A stretch of 63,086 nucleotides of DNA from contig JANXVH010000043.1 in the NCBI GenBank assembly GCA_025351765.1, positions 1 to 63,086 of the forward strand, in the 5' to 3' direction. The notes beneath the pieces were generated by a model. The model was not told where the DNA came from. It searched no databases and worked only from the letters and a program-made list of their open reading frames with translations. Source of the DNA: Pedobacter sp. GTDB lineage: Bacteria; Bacteroidota; Bacteroidia; Sphingobacteriales; Sphingobacteriaceae. Below are positions 43,342 through 52,826 of the stretch, in pieces. A program made the translations under genes and the position numbers. Position 1 is the stretch's first letter; every line of letters starts with the position of its first letter.

Positions 43342-44787
43342 ATGACCGAACAAAACCAAAGTTTCAAAGTGGGTGTCAGTACAGAAATTGGCAGATTAAG
43401 AAAACTCTTGATACATAGTCCAGATAGCGGTTTAGGTAAAGTTGTGCCATCCAAGGCTCAGGATTGGCTTTTTGAGGATATTGTTCATCTTGATACCATG
43501 CGCAAGGGTGAGTATGATTATTACGTGAAACTTCTTATGTATTTCCTTGATCCAGATAAAATCAAAGGAAAACTAGCACATATTGATGCAGAAATTTCTG
43601 ATCGTGCTTTCTTCAAACCTAATAACGCTGAATTCCATAATTCATTGGCGGTAATAGAAATACAAAATCTGCTTTCAGATGTACTGGCTGATCCGTCTGT
43701 ACGAAAAAAACTGGTAGCTGCAGTTTGTGCCATTGAGGGCTGTATTTATAAGCTACAAATGGAATTGTTAGAAACCGATCCTATAGTACTGGCTAGAATT
43801 TTTATTTCTGGCAGTCTGGAAAATGATGTAATGATCTTCGCCCCAATCCCTAACTTGATCTTTACACGGGACGTGGGAATTACTATAAATAACTACATTT
43901 TACTTAATAAACCAGCCAAAAAAGCAAGGAGTAGGGAAACATTGTTAATGCGCTATATTTTTTTCAACCACGCTATATTTTCAGCTTACAGGGAAAATAT
44001 ACTGGAGATACCAGATCCTGTACAGCACTTCTTGCGTCCAGGTGAGGAAGATGATCACCGCACTACATTGGAAGGTGGAGATGTAATGACGGTAAGTGAA
44101 AATCACGTAATCATTGGGTGTAGTGAAAGGACGTCTGCTTATGGTGCAAATGAAGCCATTAAACTCTTGTTTGAAAACAATGTGATTGAGAAGGTAACTG
44201 TGGTAAAAATACCAAACAAACGGGATTTTATGCATATTGACACGGTTTTTACACAGGTAAAAAGGAATGTGTGGACGTTGCTAAGTTCTATTTCAAAATA
44301 TCAGCTTCCAAAGCTCTTAGATCCAATAAATTTTCTGGTTGAACCTGATAAAAAGGAAATTACCGAGATTATACAATTTAATAATAAATTCCCTCAAAAA
44401 CCAAAAAGCTTTGAGAGCATTGAAGCGCTATTGGATGATGTTAGTCAGACCGATTTGAAAAGCACAGAACCTACCAAATTCATTTACAGCGGAAATGGTG
44501 TTTTCCCTTACGATTCACGTGAACAGTGGACAGATTCCTGCAATTTGCTGGCGTTAAAGGAAGGTGTAGTTTTGGGCTATGACAGGAACGACAAAACTAT
44601 TGAGGCCTTCAAAAACAATGGTTTCCAGATTGTTAAAGTTGCTGATCTGATTGCTGATTTGGAGAGTGGCAAAATTAGTGCAGATTCCATTACCGACACC
44701 CTTATTCTAATGCCTTCTGCAGAACTTTCCAGGGCACGTGGTGGATTTCACTGCATGAGTCTTCCAATATTAAGAGACAACATCTAA
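43342..44787 (+). CDS. Arginine deiminase-like protein (guanidino-group-modifying enzyme)
   Basis: The 481-residue protein has the deiminase core: RLRKLLIHSPDSGL at the start, FTRDVGITINN, EGGDVM, MHIDTVFT (catalytic His) and GGFHCMSLP with the nucleophile at C471. Family members hydrolyse arginine to citrulline and ammonia. It is longer than classical arginine deiminase (about 410), with extra sequence in the N-terminal half around 40-150. It heads an operon with CtlX 1 bp downstream. Agmatine or a peptide-arginine substrate is possible but less likely. Confidence 0.85.
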   Translation: MTEQNQSFKVGVSTEIGRLRKLLIHSPDSGLGKVVPSKAQDWLFEDIVHLDTMRKGEYDYYVKLLMYFLDPDKIKGKLAHIDAEISDRAFFKPNNAEFHNSLAVIEIQNLLSDVLADPSVRKKLVAAVCAIEGCIYKLQMELLETDPIVLARIFISGSLENDVMIFAPIPNLIFTRDVGITINNYILLNKPAKKARSRETLLMRYIFFNHAIFSAYRENILEIPDPVQHFLRPGEEDDHRTTLEGGDVMTVSENHVIIGCSERTSAYGANEAIKLLFENNVIEKVTVVKIPNKRDFMHIDTVFTQVKRNVWTLLSSISKYQLPKLLDPINFLVEPDKKEITEIIQFNNKFPQKPKSFESIEALLDDVSQTDLKSTEPTKFIYSGNGVFPYDSREQWTDSCNLLALKEGVVLGYDRNDKTIEAFKNNGFQIVKVADLIADLESGKISADSITDTLILMPSAELSRARGGFHCMSLPILRDNI

Positions 44788-44788
44788 T

Positions 44789-45706
44789 ATGCAAACAACT
44801 AATCAATTGCTGATGATAAGGCCCGTTAACTTCAAATTCAACGAGCAAACTGCAGTAAATAACAAATTTCAGCAAGCGTGTGCACAAGACCATGTTCAAA
44901 TTAAAGCGCTAAATGAATTCAATGGCTTTTTAAAGCTGCTTGAGGAGAACGAAATTTCAGTTTTAGTGTTGGATGACACACTTAACCCCGAAACACCAGA
45001 TTCAATCTTTCCAAATAACTGGGTATCGTTTCATCAATCTGGAAAAATAATTTTATACCCCATGTTTTCTCTTAACAGAAGGCAGGAAAGACGACAGGAC
45101 ATCTTAAAAGCAATTGAAAAAAAGTTCGTTGTAAAAGAAGTGGTCGACCTGACTCGTTTTGAAAACAACAATATATTTCTGGAAGGAACAGGTAGCCTTG
45201 TGCTAGATAGGGAACATAAAATTGCCTACACCTGCATATCCGAGCGTACTAACGAACTGGCTATTGAAGAGTTTTGTCACAACACAGGTTACCAATCGGT
45301 GTCATTTAAGGGGGTAGATAGTTTCGGATTTCCCATCTATCATACCAACGTAATGATGTGTGTGGCAGATCGATTTGCTGTAATCTGTTTAACTGCCATA
45401 CCGGATGAGACGGAAAAGGAAAAAGTGGTAAACTCACTGACCTCAAACGGTAAGGAGGTTATAGAAATTACAATAGATCAGATGAACCATTTTGCGGGCA
45501 ACATGTTACAAGTACAAAACAAAAGTGGGTATCTATTGTTGGTTCTTTCTGAACAGGCTTATCTGTCGCTCAGAACGGATCAGATCAGCGAATTAGAAAA
45601 ATATAATCCTTTATTATATGCGCCACTTTATACCATTGAGAAAAACGGCGGAGGAAGCGCCAGATGTATGCTTGCCGAAATACATTTACCATTACGCCAA
45701 ACTTGA
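44789..45706 (+). CDS. ctlX: Citrulline utilisation hydrolase, CtlX type
   Basis: The 305-residue protein has the CtlX/amidinotransferase pattern: LLMIRPVNFKFNEQTAVNN at the start, DSIFPNNWVSFH, EGTGSLVLDR (acid residue) and SARCMLAEI with the nucleophile at C293. Characterised CtlX hydrolyses citrulline to ornithine, ammonia and CO2. The gene begins 1 bp after the arginine deiminase-like gene, so translation is probably coupled. Together they would take arginine to ornithine without making ATP. Confidence 0.88.
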   Translation: MQTTNQLLMIRPVNFKFNEQTAVNNKFQQACAQDHVQIKALNEFNGFLKLLEENEISVLVLDDTLNPETPDSIFPNNWVSFHQSGKIILYPMFSLNRRQERRQDILKAIEKKFVVKEVVDLTRFENNNIFLEGTGSLVLDREHKIAYTCISERTNELAIEEFCHNTGYQSVSFKGVDSFGFPIYHTNVMMCVADRFAVICLTAIPDETEKEKVVNSLTSNGKEVIEITIDQMNHFAGNMLQVQNKSGYLLLVLSEQAYLSLRTDQISELEKYNPLLYAPLYTIEKNGGGSARCMLAEIHLPLRQT

Positions 45707-45790
45707 ACAATTCTTTAACATTTAATTTAATCATTAAAGATTTATTCTCAATTTAAAATTACATTTTTGCAAAAAATATTTTTACTATAA

Positions 45791-47182
45791 ATGCAAAGCT
45801 ACTCCGAATTTCTTGATCTAAGTGTTGGTTTTCCTCAGGAAGGTTACAGCGTTATAGATGACGAATTATACTTTCAGGACCTGAATTTGATGGAAATGAT
45901 AGAAACGTATGGTACCCCCTTACGCTTTACCTATCTTCCAATGATCAGTAAAAAAATACAGCAGGCTAAACTGCTCTTTCAAACTGCCATCATCAAAAAC
46001 AACTATCGCGGAGACTATAAGTATTGCTATTGTACAAAAAGCTCACACTTTCGTCATATTGTGGAAGAAGCGCTAAAGAACGGGATTCACCTGGAGACTT
46101 CATCAGCATTTGATATGCCAATGATTGAGGCGCTGGAAAAGAAAGGTTCTTTAACTAAGGATATAACAGTAATCTGCAACGGTTTTAAAACATACCAATA
46201 CAAACAGTATATTATAGATATGCTGCATGATGGCTACAAGAACATCATACCTGTTCTTGATAATAAAGAAGAATTTAATCTTTTTGACGATGAGGTAGAA
46301 ATGGATACCCCTTGTAACCTTGGTATACGTATAGCTGCAGAAGAGCAACCTGATTCTCAATTCTATACTTCCAGACTAGGGGTTAGAATGGAGGATGTAA
46401 TTGACTTCTATAACAACAAGATCTCAACAAACCCTAACTTCAGAGTTAAGCTATTGCACTTCTTTATAAATTCAGGTATTACTGACTCCCCATACTACTG
46501 GAACGAGCTTGAAAAATACGTTACATTATACTGTAAGTTTAAAAAAATAAATCCTGAGCTGGATACACTTGATATTGGTGGTGGTATGCCATTTAAAGAT
46601 TCGCTGGTTTTTGATTTTGATTATGAGTACATGGTTAACGAAATCGTTAAACGTATTAAAGAGATATGTGCAGAACACGACGTAGTAGAACCTGATATTA
46701 TCACAGAATTTGGTAAATATACTGTTGCGGAGGCATCGGGTATACTTTATAAAGTACTTGGCCGTAAACAGCAAAATGACCGTGAAAAATGGCTGATGCT
46801 GGATGGTTCTTTTATTACCAATCTTCCTGATGTTTGGGCTTTAAATCAAAAATATATTCTTCTGCCTGTGAACAACTGGGATGCGGAATATGAGCGTGTT
46901 AACCTTGGTGGTATTACCTGCGACGGACAGGACTACTACAATCAGGAAGCGCACATGAACAGTGTGTTTATGCCTAAAACCAGAAAAGTACAATATTTAG
47001 GCTTTTTCAACACTGGTGCCTATCAGGAAGTTCTAAGCGGTTACGGAGGAATACATCATTGCCTTTTACCTAGCCCAAAACACGTCATCATTCGTCGCAA
47101 TCGAGATGAAACTTTTAACTTTGAAGTTTTTGGGGAGGAGCAAAATAGTAAACAGGTATTGAAAATACTGGGATATACCTAG
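45791..47182 (+). CDS. speA: Arginine decarboxylase, fold III PLP type
   Basis: The 463-residue protein has an N-terminal alanine-racemase-like barrel with the PLP Lys region in YKYCYCTKSSHFRHI. The glycine-rich phosphate site is DTLDIGGGMPF and the active-site Cys region is GGITCDGQDYY. It resembles the Bacteroidota arginine decarboxylases, which make agmatine for polyamine synthesis and are shorter than E. coli SpeA (about 630 residues). A separate promoter-like TACATTTTTG lies about 25 bp upstream, so it may be expressed independently of the 84-bp-distant ctlX. Confidence 0.88.
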   Translation: MQSYSEFLDLSVGFPQEGYSVIDDELYFQDLNLMEMIETYGTPLRFTYLPMISKKIQQAKLLFQTAIIKNNYRGDYKYCYCTKSSHFRHIVEEALKNGIHLETSSAFDMPMIEALEKKGSLTKDITVICNGFKTYQYKQYIIDMLHDGYKNIIPVLDNKEEFNLFDDEVEMDTPCNLGIRIAAEEQPDSQFYTSRLGVRMEDVIDFYNNKISTNPNFRVKLLHFFINSGITDSPYYWNELEKYVTLYCKFKKINPELDTLDIGGGMPFKDSLVFDFDYEYMVNEIVKRIKEICAEHDVVEPDIITEFGKYTVAEASGILYKVLGRKQQNDREKWLMLDGSFITNLPDVWALNQKYILLPVNNWDAEYERVNLGGITCDGQDYYNQEAHMNSVFMPKTRKVQYLGFFNTGAYQEVLSGYGGIHHCLLPSPKHVIIRRNRDETFNFEVFGEEQNSKQVLKILGYT

Positions 47183-47290
47183 GTTTTAATATAAAAAACA
47201 AAATGCGTTTGTTAAAGCTTTGATATAAATATCAAACTGCAAATTGCAGACCGATTCTAAAGAATCTGCATCGCGTTTTCAATTTTAAAA

Positions 47291-48436
47291 CTACTCCTGC
47301 CTAACTTCACCATTTTTTATAGCCAACCGTGCTGAAAAAATCAGTAACGAATCTAGTCGTTGAGCTGTTTTCGCTATAATCGATACCTTTCTAAATACCT
47401 TGTCATTGAAGATTACTTTACCGTCAATTACAACTTTCAGTTTCTGATCCAGATTTACAAGCTTATCATTTAAATAGATATACAACTTTGCATTATCATT
47501 TTTTTCAATTGTGATTGTATTGTTAAAAATTGATACGATTGCCTCCGCTCCTGTTTCGGCCTGCTTTTCCGGTACACCTAACCAGTAAAATGTCTGATGG
47601 TGTCGGTCATCCTGATGCCAAGCTACTTTTTTTGGAAGTGAAATTCTTTTATAAGATGCCAGCCAAGGTATCGCAATAGTATCTTTCCTGCTCATCCAGT
47701 GTGGCATGCCGGGGTAAATGTGCACATCGTGTATATAGCTGCCCGGATTTTCCTTTTCCAGGCTATCAAGTCTTAACTTCCAAACTAGCGCTAGTTCATT
47801 TCGCTTGTAAGCGGCATCTGCTCCACCCATATAAATAGCAAAAGGTAGATTCCTTAAACTTAAGGCAGACGCATCACCGGGATGTCCAGCCATCATAGCA
47901 GCCGCAGCCCAAGAATCGGCCATCCGGGGTGCTAGTTGGAACAATCCATCACCACCGGCTGAGTATCCTAACAAATAGACCCTATCAGGATTCACGTCTG
48001 CATTGATAATCGCATCTTTGATCAGCTCGCTTAACATATCATCAATATGATCTTCGTGCCAAAGGTTCCACGTATTTGTTGGGGCACGGGGAGCTAGATA
48101 TACCCCTTCCTTAGGGTTATACAAACCAATCTGATTTTTCCACTGCTGGTCATTTTCTGCTGGAGAAGTATTTCCACCTCCATGCAACGATATATATAGA
48201 CTCCTGCCATCGGCGGGCTTATTTCCAATAATCCTGTATTCAAACTTCATCTTGTATTCGCCCAGAATAATCTGCTTTTGCAGCCACCTGGATGTAGCCT
48301 GTGGTTTTTGTAATTCAATTTGTTTGGCTAACTCTATTGTAACCAGTTTTGCAGCTCCATTTTTTGACAGATTTTGAGCAAAACAGTTTGAAGCAAAGGA
48401 CGAAATAGAGAGGAGAATGAATAGAAAGGTCTTCAT
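47291..48436 (-). CDS. Secreted alpha/beta hydrolase (PHB-depolymerase/feruloyl-esterase-like)
   Basis: The 381-residue protein has a signal peptide ending in NCFAQ. The oxyanion-hole region is YISLHGGGNTSP, the nucleophile is in LLGYSAGGDGLFQLAPR, and a likely catalytic His lies in PGMPHWMSRKD. The C-terminal 90 residues resemble a beta-sandwich. It is probably an extracytoplasmic esterase. Substrate and partners are not evident from neighbours, which are a heat-shock gene and the arginine operon. Confidence 0.8.
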   Translation of the reverse strand: MKTFLFILLSISSFASNCFAQNLSKNGAAKLVTIELAKQIELQKPQATSRWLQKQIILGEYKMKFEYRIIGNKPADGRSLYISLHGGGNTSPAENDQQWKNQIGLYNPKEGVYLAPRAPTNTWNLWHEDHIDDMLSELIKDAIINADVNPDRVYLLGYSAGGDGLFQLAPRMADSWAAAAMMAGHPGDASALSLRNLPFAIYMGGADAAYKRNELALVWKLRLDSLEKENPGSYIHDVHIYPGMPHWMSRKDTIAIPWLASYKRISLPKKVAWHQDDRHHQTFYWLGVPEKQAETGAEAIVSIFNNTITIEKNDNAKLYIYLNDKLVNLDQKLKVVIDGKVIFNDKVFRKVSIIAKTAQRLDSLLIFSARLAIKNGEVRQE

Positions 48437-48477
48437 TGACAGGAAAGTTTATACCGCCAATGTAAGAATTTGAGAAT

Positions 48478-48506
48478 AAAAAAGGGCACACCTTGCAGCG
48501 TACCCT
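48478..48506 (-). terminator. Terminator of the Hsp20 gene
   Basis: On the minus strand AGGGTAC pairs with GTGCCCT (one wobble pair) and is followed by six T residues. It lies 26 bp past the Hsp20 stop codon. Confidence 0.7.
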
Positions 48507-48532
48507 CAACCTTAAAATCAAACTCTAATTTA

Positions 48533-48964
48533 CTATGAAACTTTAATTTCTTTTTCTTGTGCTTTAGCGACATCCTTACCTATGACGATATTTAAAATAC
48601 CATTCACATATTCAGCACTAATTTTTTCTGCATCGACAGTCTCTGGTAATACGAATGACCTTGCAAATGAGAAATAATCAAACTCTTTTCTGGTGTAATC
48701 TTTTCTCTCTTCATTTTCTACAGTTTTCTTTTCCGCCCAAACTGATAACGTATCTTTCTTCAAATTGATTTGAAAATCCTCCTTATTCAATCCAGGTGCA
48801 GCCAATTCTATTTTATAGTCACTTTCATTCTCTAAAATATTTACCCCAGGCACTTTGTTTATCGTTAAACTTTTATTTAATGCCTCGCTAAACAATGAGT
48901 CGAATACGTTGTTAAAATAAGGTGCTGTGTTCCTTGTTCTGTTGTTAAAATTTACCAATGTCAT
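48533..48964 (-). CDS. Hsp20/alpha-crystallin small heat-shock protein
   Basis: The 143-residue protein has an alpha-crystallin domain (about 45-140) with VPGVNILENESDYKIELAAP and the conserved G-I-L in YVNGILNIVIGK, which mediates dimer and oligomer contacts. As an ATP-independent holdase it prevents aggregation of unfolded proteins. It is transcribed alone and has its own terminator. I saw no CIRCE-type operator upstream. Confidence 0.93.
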   Translation of the reverse strand: MTLVNFNNRTRNTAPYFNNVFDSLFSEALNKSLTINKVPGVNILENESDYKIELAAPGLNKEDFQINLKKDTLSVWAEKKTVENEERKDYTRKEFDYFSFARSFVLPETVDAEKISAEYVNGILNIVIGKDVAKAQEKEIKVS

Positions 48965-49099
48965 TATTATAATCTCCTATATTTATTTTAAGTTTTATAC
49001 TAACCACATATTCAACTCCCGTACCAACCCCTATTTAAATTAGATTTAAGACATTTTGGCATAATAAATCGAAAAAATAGACAAAAGGGCAGGCATAAT

Positions 49100-49333
49100 C
49101 AACCCTTTAGCCAGTTTTAAATTTAAAATCACGATTGAGACACGTTTTGATGATTTTGATATGATGGGTCATGTGAACAACGTTGTATATTTCACGTATA
49201 TGAAAATTGCACGCACCAAATACTGAGCTCGGCAATTAAGTGGGGCTGGAAATGAACTGGTGTAATTATAGCTAACGCGTCATTATTCAACTCCTATACC
49301 AGAAAACGAAAAAAACAAAATGATGGTATTTGA
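49100..49333 (+). pseudogene. Acyl-CoA thioesterase (4HBT) remnant
   Basis: The sequence FKFKITIETRFDDFDMMGHV and NNVVYFTYMKIARTKY is the unmistakable N-terminal hot-dog motif of YbgC-like thioesterases, including the catalytic Asp-His region. TGA follows at once. Further on, another frame gives TGVIIANASLFNS, the next family segment, with a deletion between them. There is no start codon and the C-terminal half is lost. It fills the 380-bp gap between the Hsp20 and oxidase genes. Confidence 0.8.
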
Positions 49334-49346
49334 ACAGCTGATCTAA

Positions 49347-50744
49347 TTAAAATATCTTACCAGGATTAAGTATACCATTTGGATCAAATACGTTTTTTAT
49401 CCCACGCATTATGTTTAAACTAATTTCACTGTATTTGATAGGCATAAATTCTTTTTGCACCAACCCAATGCCGTGTTCTCCTGATATTGTTCCTCCTAAA
49501 GTGATTGTCAACTCGAACACTTCTACAATACCCTCTTTAAGTTTGTTTTTCCAGTCATCATCGCTCATTCCTGCTTTGAGAATATTAATGTGCAGGTTAC
49601 CATCACCCGCATGACCATAGCAAATACTTTCAAAACCATACCTCAAACCAATCTCTTTAATTCCATTAATTAATTTCGGTAAAGCTGCTCTTGGCACTAC
49701 AGTATCTTCTTCTTTATAGACGGAGTTAGATTTTACAGATTCAGCCATCGTTCTCCGCATCCTCCATAGTTCTTCCTTCTGGGCAGCGGTATCTGCAAAT
49801 AACACGTCCGTACAGCCAAATTGCTCCAGCACAGCGTTCACTTTTTCACAATCATTAAATATGGTATTTATGTCATCTCCATCAAATTCAATCATTAGGA
49901 ATGCATTCGCATTTTCTTTCAAATCAAATTTGATATTATCGAACTTCACAACCCACTCCACTCCTTTTCTTTCCATAAATTCCAAAGCTGAGGGTAGCAC
50001 CCCTGCTCTAAAAATAGCAGAAACAGCACCACACGCTTGTTCATTTTCTAAAAAAGAACCCAACATTAGTACACTTTGCTGTGGTTTCGGAATCAACTTA
50101 GTGACAATTTTAGTAACCACACCCAGAGTGCCTTCTGATCCGATCATTAACTGGGTTAAATTATAACCAGAAGCATATTTTAAAGTATTAGCTCCAGTCC
50201 AGATGACCTCGCCACTGGGAAGAACAACTTCGAGGTTTAAAATATATTCTCTGATCGTTCCATATTTTACTACCCTGGGCCCACCAGATCCATGAGCCAC
50301 ATTACCACCAATAAAGCAAGAACCTTTACTTGAAGGATCCACGGGGTACAGTAAACCATGTACTCCCACCGCATTTATAAAAACTTCGGTAATAACACCT
50401 GGTTCCACGGTTGCCTGCAGGTTATCAGTATCAATTTCGATAACAGATTTGAATTTTTCCATAGAAAGTAGCACACCACCGTAAATGGGCAATGCTGCTC
50501 CGCTTAAACCTGTACCTCCGCCTCTGGGCGTAACTGGAACATGATGTCTGTTGCAGATCTTAAGCAAGGCGGAAACTTCATCAGTATTTGCTGGCTTTAC
50601 CACTACTTCTGGAGGAAATTTTAAATCTTCCGTTTCATCATGCCCATAGTTGATCAGTGATTCCTGATCAGTAAAAACACTGCCTTCGCCTATTGCAGCT
50701 TTTATTTCATTTAATATCTCGGCGTCGATCTTGGTAAATTCCAT
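49347..50744 (-). CDS. FAD-linked oxidase, glycolate/D-lactate dehydrogenase subunit (GlcD-like)
   Basis: The 465-residue protein has the PCMH-type FAD domain with PVTPRGGGTGLSGAALP and DPSSKGSCFIGGNVAHGSGG. The C-terminal FAD-oxidase domain has YGHAGDGNLHINIL and GTISGEHGIGLVQKEF. Members oxidise glycolate, D-lactate or similar 2-hydroxyacids and feed the quinone pool. The iron-sulfur GlcF partner is not in the window. The 28-bp gap to folB suggests read-through but no shared pathway. Confidence 0.9.
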   Translation of the reverse strand: MEFTKIDAEILNEIKAAIGEGSVFTDQESLINYGHDETEDLKFPPEVVVKPANTDEVSALLKICNRHHVPVTPRGGGTGLSGAALPIYGGVLLSMEKFKSVIEIDTDNLQATVEPGVITEVFINAVGVHGLLYPVDPSSKGSCFIGGNVAHGSGGPRVVKYGTIREYILNLEVVLPSGEVIWTGANTLKYASGYNLTQLMIGSEGTLGVVTKIVTKLIPKPQQSVLMLGSFLENEQACGAVSAIFRAGVLPSALEFMERKGVEWVVKFDNIKFDLKENANAFLMIEFDGDDINTIFNDCEKVNAVLEQFGCTDVLFADTAAQKEELWRMRRTMAESVKSNSVYKEEDTVVPRAALPKLINGIKEIGLRYGFESICYGHAGDGNLHINILKAGMSDDDWKNKLKEGIVEVFELTITLGGTISGEHGIGLVQKEFMPIKYSEISLNIMRGIKNVFDPNGILNPGKIF

Positions 50745-50772
50745 TGGGTAATGTGTGAAAACCTTTAATAAT

Positions 50773-51147
50773 TTATTTCGTATAACTTAATTGCACAAAT
50801 GAATGTCCCACTTCTCCCGTCATGGGTGGATTCAGTTTTTTAATACTCACTTCTGCACGGGTAATGAATATATAGCTGGAAACTAACCTTTCTAATATTC
50901 GACTAACCACAGTTTCCAGCATTTTCCTGGTAATGGCCATTTCTTCCAATATGATCTGATTAATAACCTCGTAATTTACGGTAGCTTCTATATTTTCTGT
51001 TGTATCCGCATGCGAAGGGAATGATACCTGAACATCAATCATAAAGTATATACCTGTAAGGTGTTCCTCCGGATAATACCCATGAAATGCATAACATTTA
51101 ACATCTCTTAATGCTACCGTTTGTAAGTATTGCCGGCTATTGCTCAT
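50773..51147 (-). CDS. folB: Dihydroneopterin aldolase
   Basis: The 124-residue protein begins TVALRDVKCYAFHGYYPEE, containing the family's pterin-site Tyr/His region (FHGYYPEE). It has NYEVINQIILEEMAI and AEVSIKKLNPPM, with the catalytic Lys in the latter. It cleaves dihydroneopterin in folate synthesis. The length is typical. No other folate gene is nearby. Confidence 0.9.
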   Translation of the reverse strand: MSNSRQYLQTVALRDVKCYAFHGYYPEEHLTGIYFMIDVQVSFPSHADTTENIEATVNYEVINQIILEEMAITRKMLETVVSRILERLVSSYIFITRAEVSIKKLNPPMTGEVGHSFVQLSYTK

Positions 51148-51285
51148 TTAATTCTCTTAAATTATTACTTTTATAAATTGCAGGTATTTCTAGATCAAAT
51201 ATAGCATAACCTATGAATAATTTTATGAGGATAGACCTTTATGAGGCATAGACATTGTTGGCCTAAATGCATTTAAATAAATAAA

Positions 51286-51666
51286 ATGAAAACATTTAAA
51301 AAATATCATTACTTACCAGCTTCGCCTGAAGAAGTATATCTTGCGCTTACAAAAGCACAAAGCATCCAATTGTGGACTGGTGCCGAGGTGGAGTTTGAAG
51401 AAAAAGAAGGAGCAGAGTTTTCATTTTGGGATGGCGATATCACTGGAAAAAACCTGGAACTAGAATATGGTAAAAGGATTGTGCAACAATGGTATTTTGG
51501 CGAAGAAAATGAGCCATCCATCGTTACCATCAAATTACACGAAGACAAGAAAGGTACTTCTCTGGAGTTTGCTCAAACCAATATTCCTGAGGTTGATTAC
51601 GAAGACTTTACCTCAGGACTGAATGAATTTTATTTAGGGGGCTTAGTGGACTTTTTTGAGGATTAA
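51286..51666 (+). CDS. START-like domain protein (PF19569 type)
   Basis: The 126-residue protein starts TFKKYHYLPASPEEVYLALT and contains FSFWDGDITGKNLELEYGKR and QQWYFGEENEPSIVTIKL, typical of the small acidic START-like proteins of Bacteroidota. It probably binds a hydrophobic ligand, with no known reaction. It converges on lysA with only 5 bp between stops. Confidence 0.85.
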   Translation: MKTFKKYHYLPASPEEVYLALTKAQSIQLWTGAEVEFEEKEGAEFSFWDGDITGKNLELEYGKRIVQQWYFGEENEPSIVTIKLHEDKKGTSLEFAQTNIPEVDYEDFTSGLNEFYLGGLVDFFED

Positions 51667-51671
51667 AAATA

Positions 51672-52826
51672 TTATTCAGAATAAACTGACCGTATTTCGT
51701 TTCTAAGGTTATAATGGGATGCCATAACTTCTCCGTAAGCACCAGTACTGCGCAATGCAATAAGGTCTCCACGAAGAGTTTCGGGTAGTTCTACTTCTTT
51801 TCCAAAACAGTCGGTACTTTCACATATCGGTCCAACCACATCGTATTTAAGGGAAACTGGGGCATCAAGTTTCGACAAATTTTGAATCTTATGGTACGCT
51901 TGATAAAGAGCCGGCCTCATCAGCTCTGTCATCCCCGCATCAAGGATAATAAAATTCTTTTTCTTGCCATTTTTAACGTAAAGGACTTTACTTATCAATG
52001 ATGAACATTGGCCAACTAGTGCCCTTCCCAATTCAAAATGAACTTCTTGACTAGGCCTCTTCTCCAGAAACTCATCAAATATTTTGAAATATGATTTAAA
52101 GTCCGGGATTTGATGATCAGGATTATGGTAATCTATTCCCAAACCACCCCCTACATTTAATATTTTTACTATAAACCCTTTTTCTTCAAACCAAGTTGCA
52201 AATTCATTAACCCTTATACATAAATTTTTGTAAACATCAAGATTGGTAATTTGAGATCCGATATGAAAATGAATACCGATAAATTCTAGGTTTTCACATT
52301 TTTTCAAGGTATCAATACATTCCGGTAAATCCCATGAATTAATTCCGAATTTATTCTCATCAAGCCCCGTTGTAATGTTATGATGTGTATGTGCATCTAC
52401 ATTGGGGTTGATACGGATAGCCACTTTTGTCTTTTTCCCTTTACCTCTTGCTAGTTCATTAATAACATCTAATTCCTGTATAGACTCAACGTTGAAACAG
52501 AAAATATCCAAATCTAATGCTGCGATGATCTCCTTATCTGACTTCCCCACACCGGCAAATACAATCTTTCCTTTGTCAAAACCTAATTCAATCGCCCTGC
52601 TAACTTCTCCTCCACTCACACAATCTGCACCAAAGCCCGTTTCCTTTATCTTTTTCAGTACCCCAGAATTGAAGTTAGCCTTCATAGCGTAGTGAACATG
52701 GAAATTATATACATTTGCAGCTTCAGCACAATTGCTTAGTGTTTCCTGAAGCAATGCCAAGTCATAATAATAAAATGGCGTTTCAGATTGAGCAAGTTGG
52801 TTTATATTTTTATTGGAAAACATCAT
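51672..52826 (-). CDS. lysA: Diaminopimelate decarboxylase
   Basis: The 384-residue fold III PLP enzyme has the PLP Lys in HYAMKANFNSGVLK, HFHIGSQIT, the GGGLGIDYH phosphate loop and the active-site Cys region in GPICESTDCFGKE. It performs the last step of lysine synthesis, from meso-diaminopimelate. Two adjacent ATG codons (52826 and 52823) are possible starts. The first overlaps the start of the divergent small membrane gene by 2 bp. LysC lies just beyond that gene. Confidence 0.94.
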   Translation of the reverse strand: MMFSNKNINQLAQSETPFYYYDLALLQETLSNCAEAANVYNFHVHYAMKANFNSGVLKKIKETGFGADCVSGGEVSRAIELGFDKGKIVFAGVGKSDKEIIAALDLDIFCFNVESIQELDVINELARGKGKKTKVAIRINPNVDAHTHHNITTGLDENKFGINSWDLPECIDTLKKCENLEFIGIHFHIGSQITNLDVYKNLCIRVNEFATWFEEKGFIVKILNVGGGLGIDYHNPDHQIPDFKSYFKIFDEFLEKRPSQEVHFELGRALVGQCSSLISKVLYVKNGKKKNFIILDAGMTELMRPALYQAYHKIQNLSKLDAPVSLKYDVVGPICESTDCFGKEVELPETLRGDLIALRSTGAYGEVMASHYNLRNEIRSVYSE

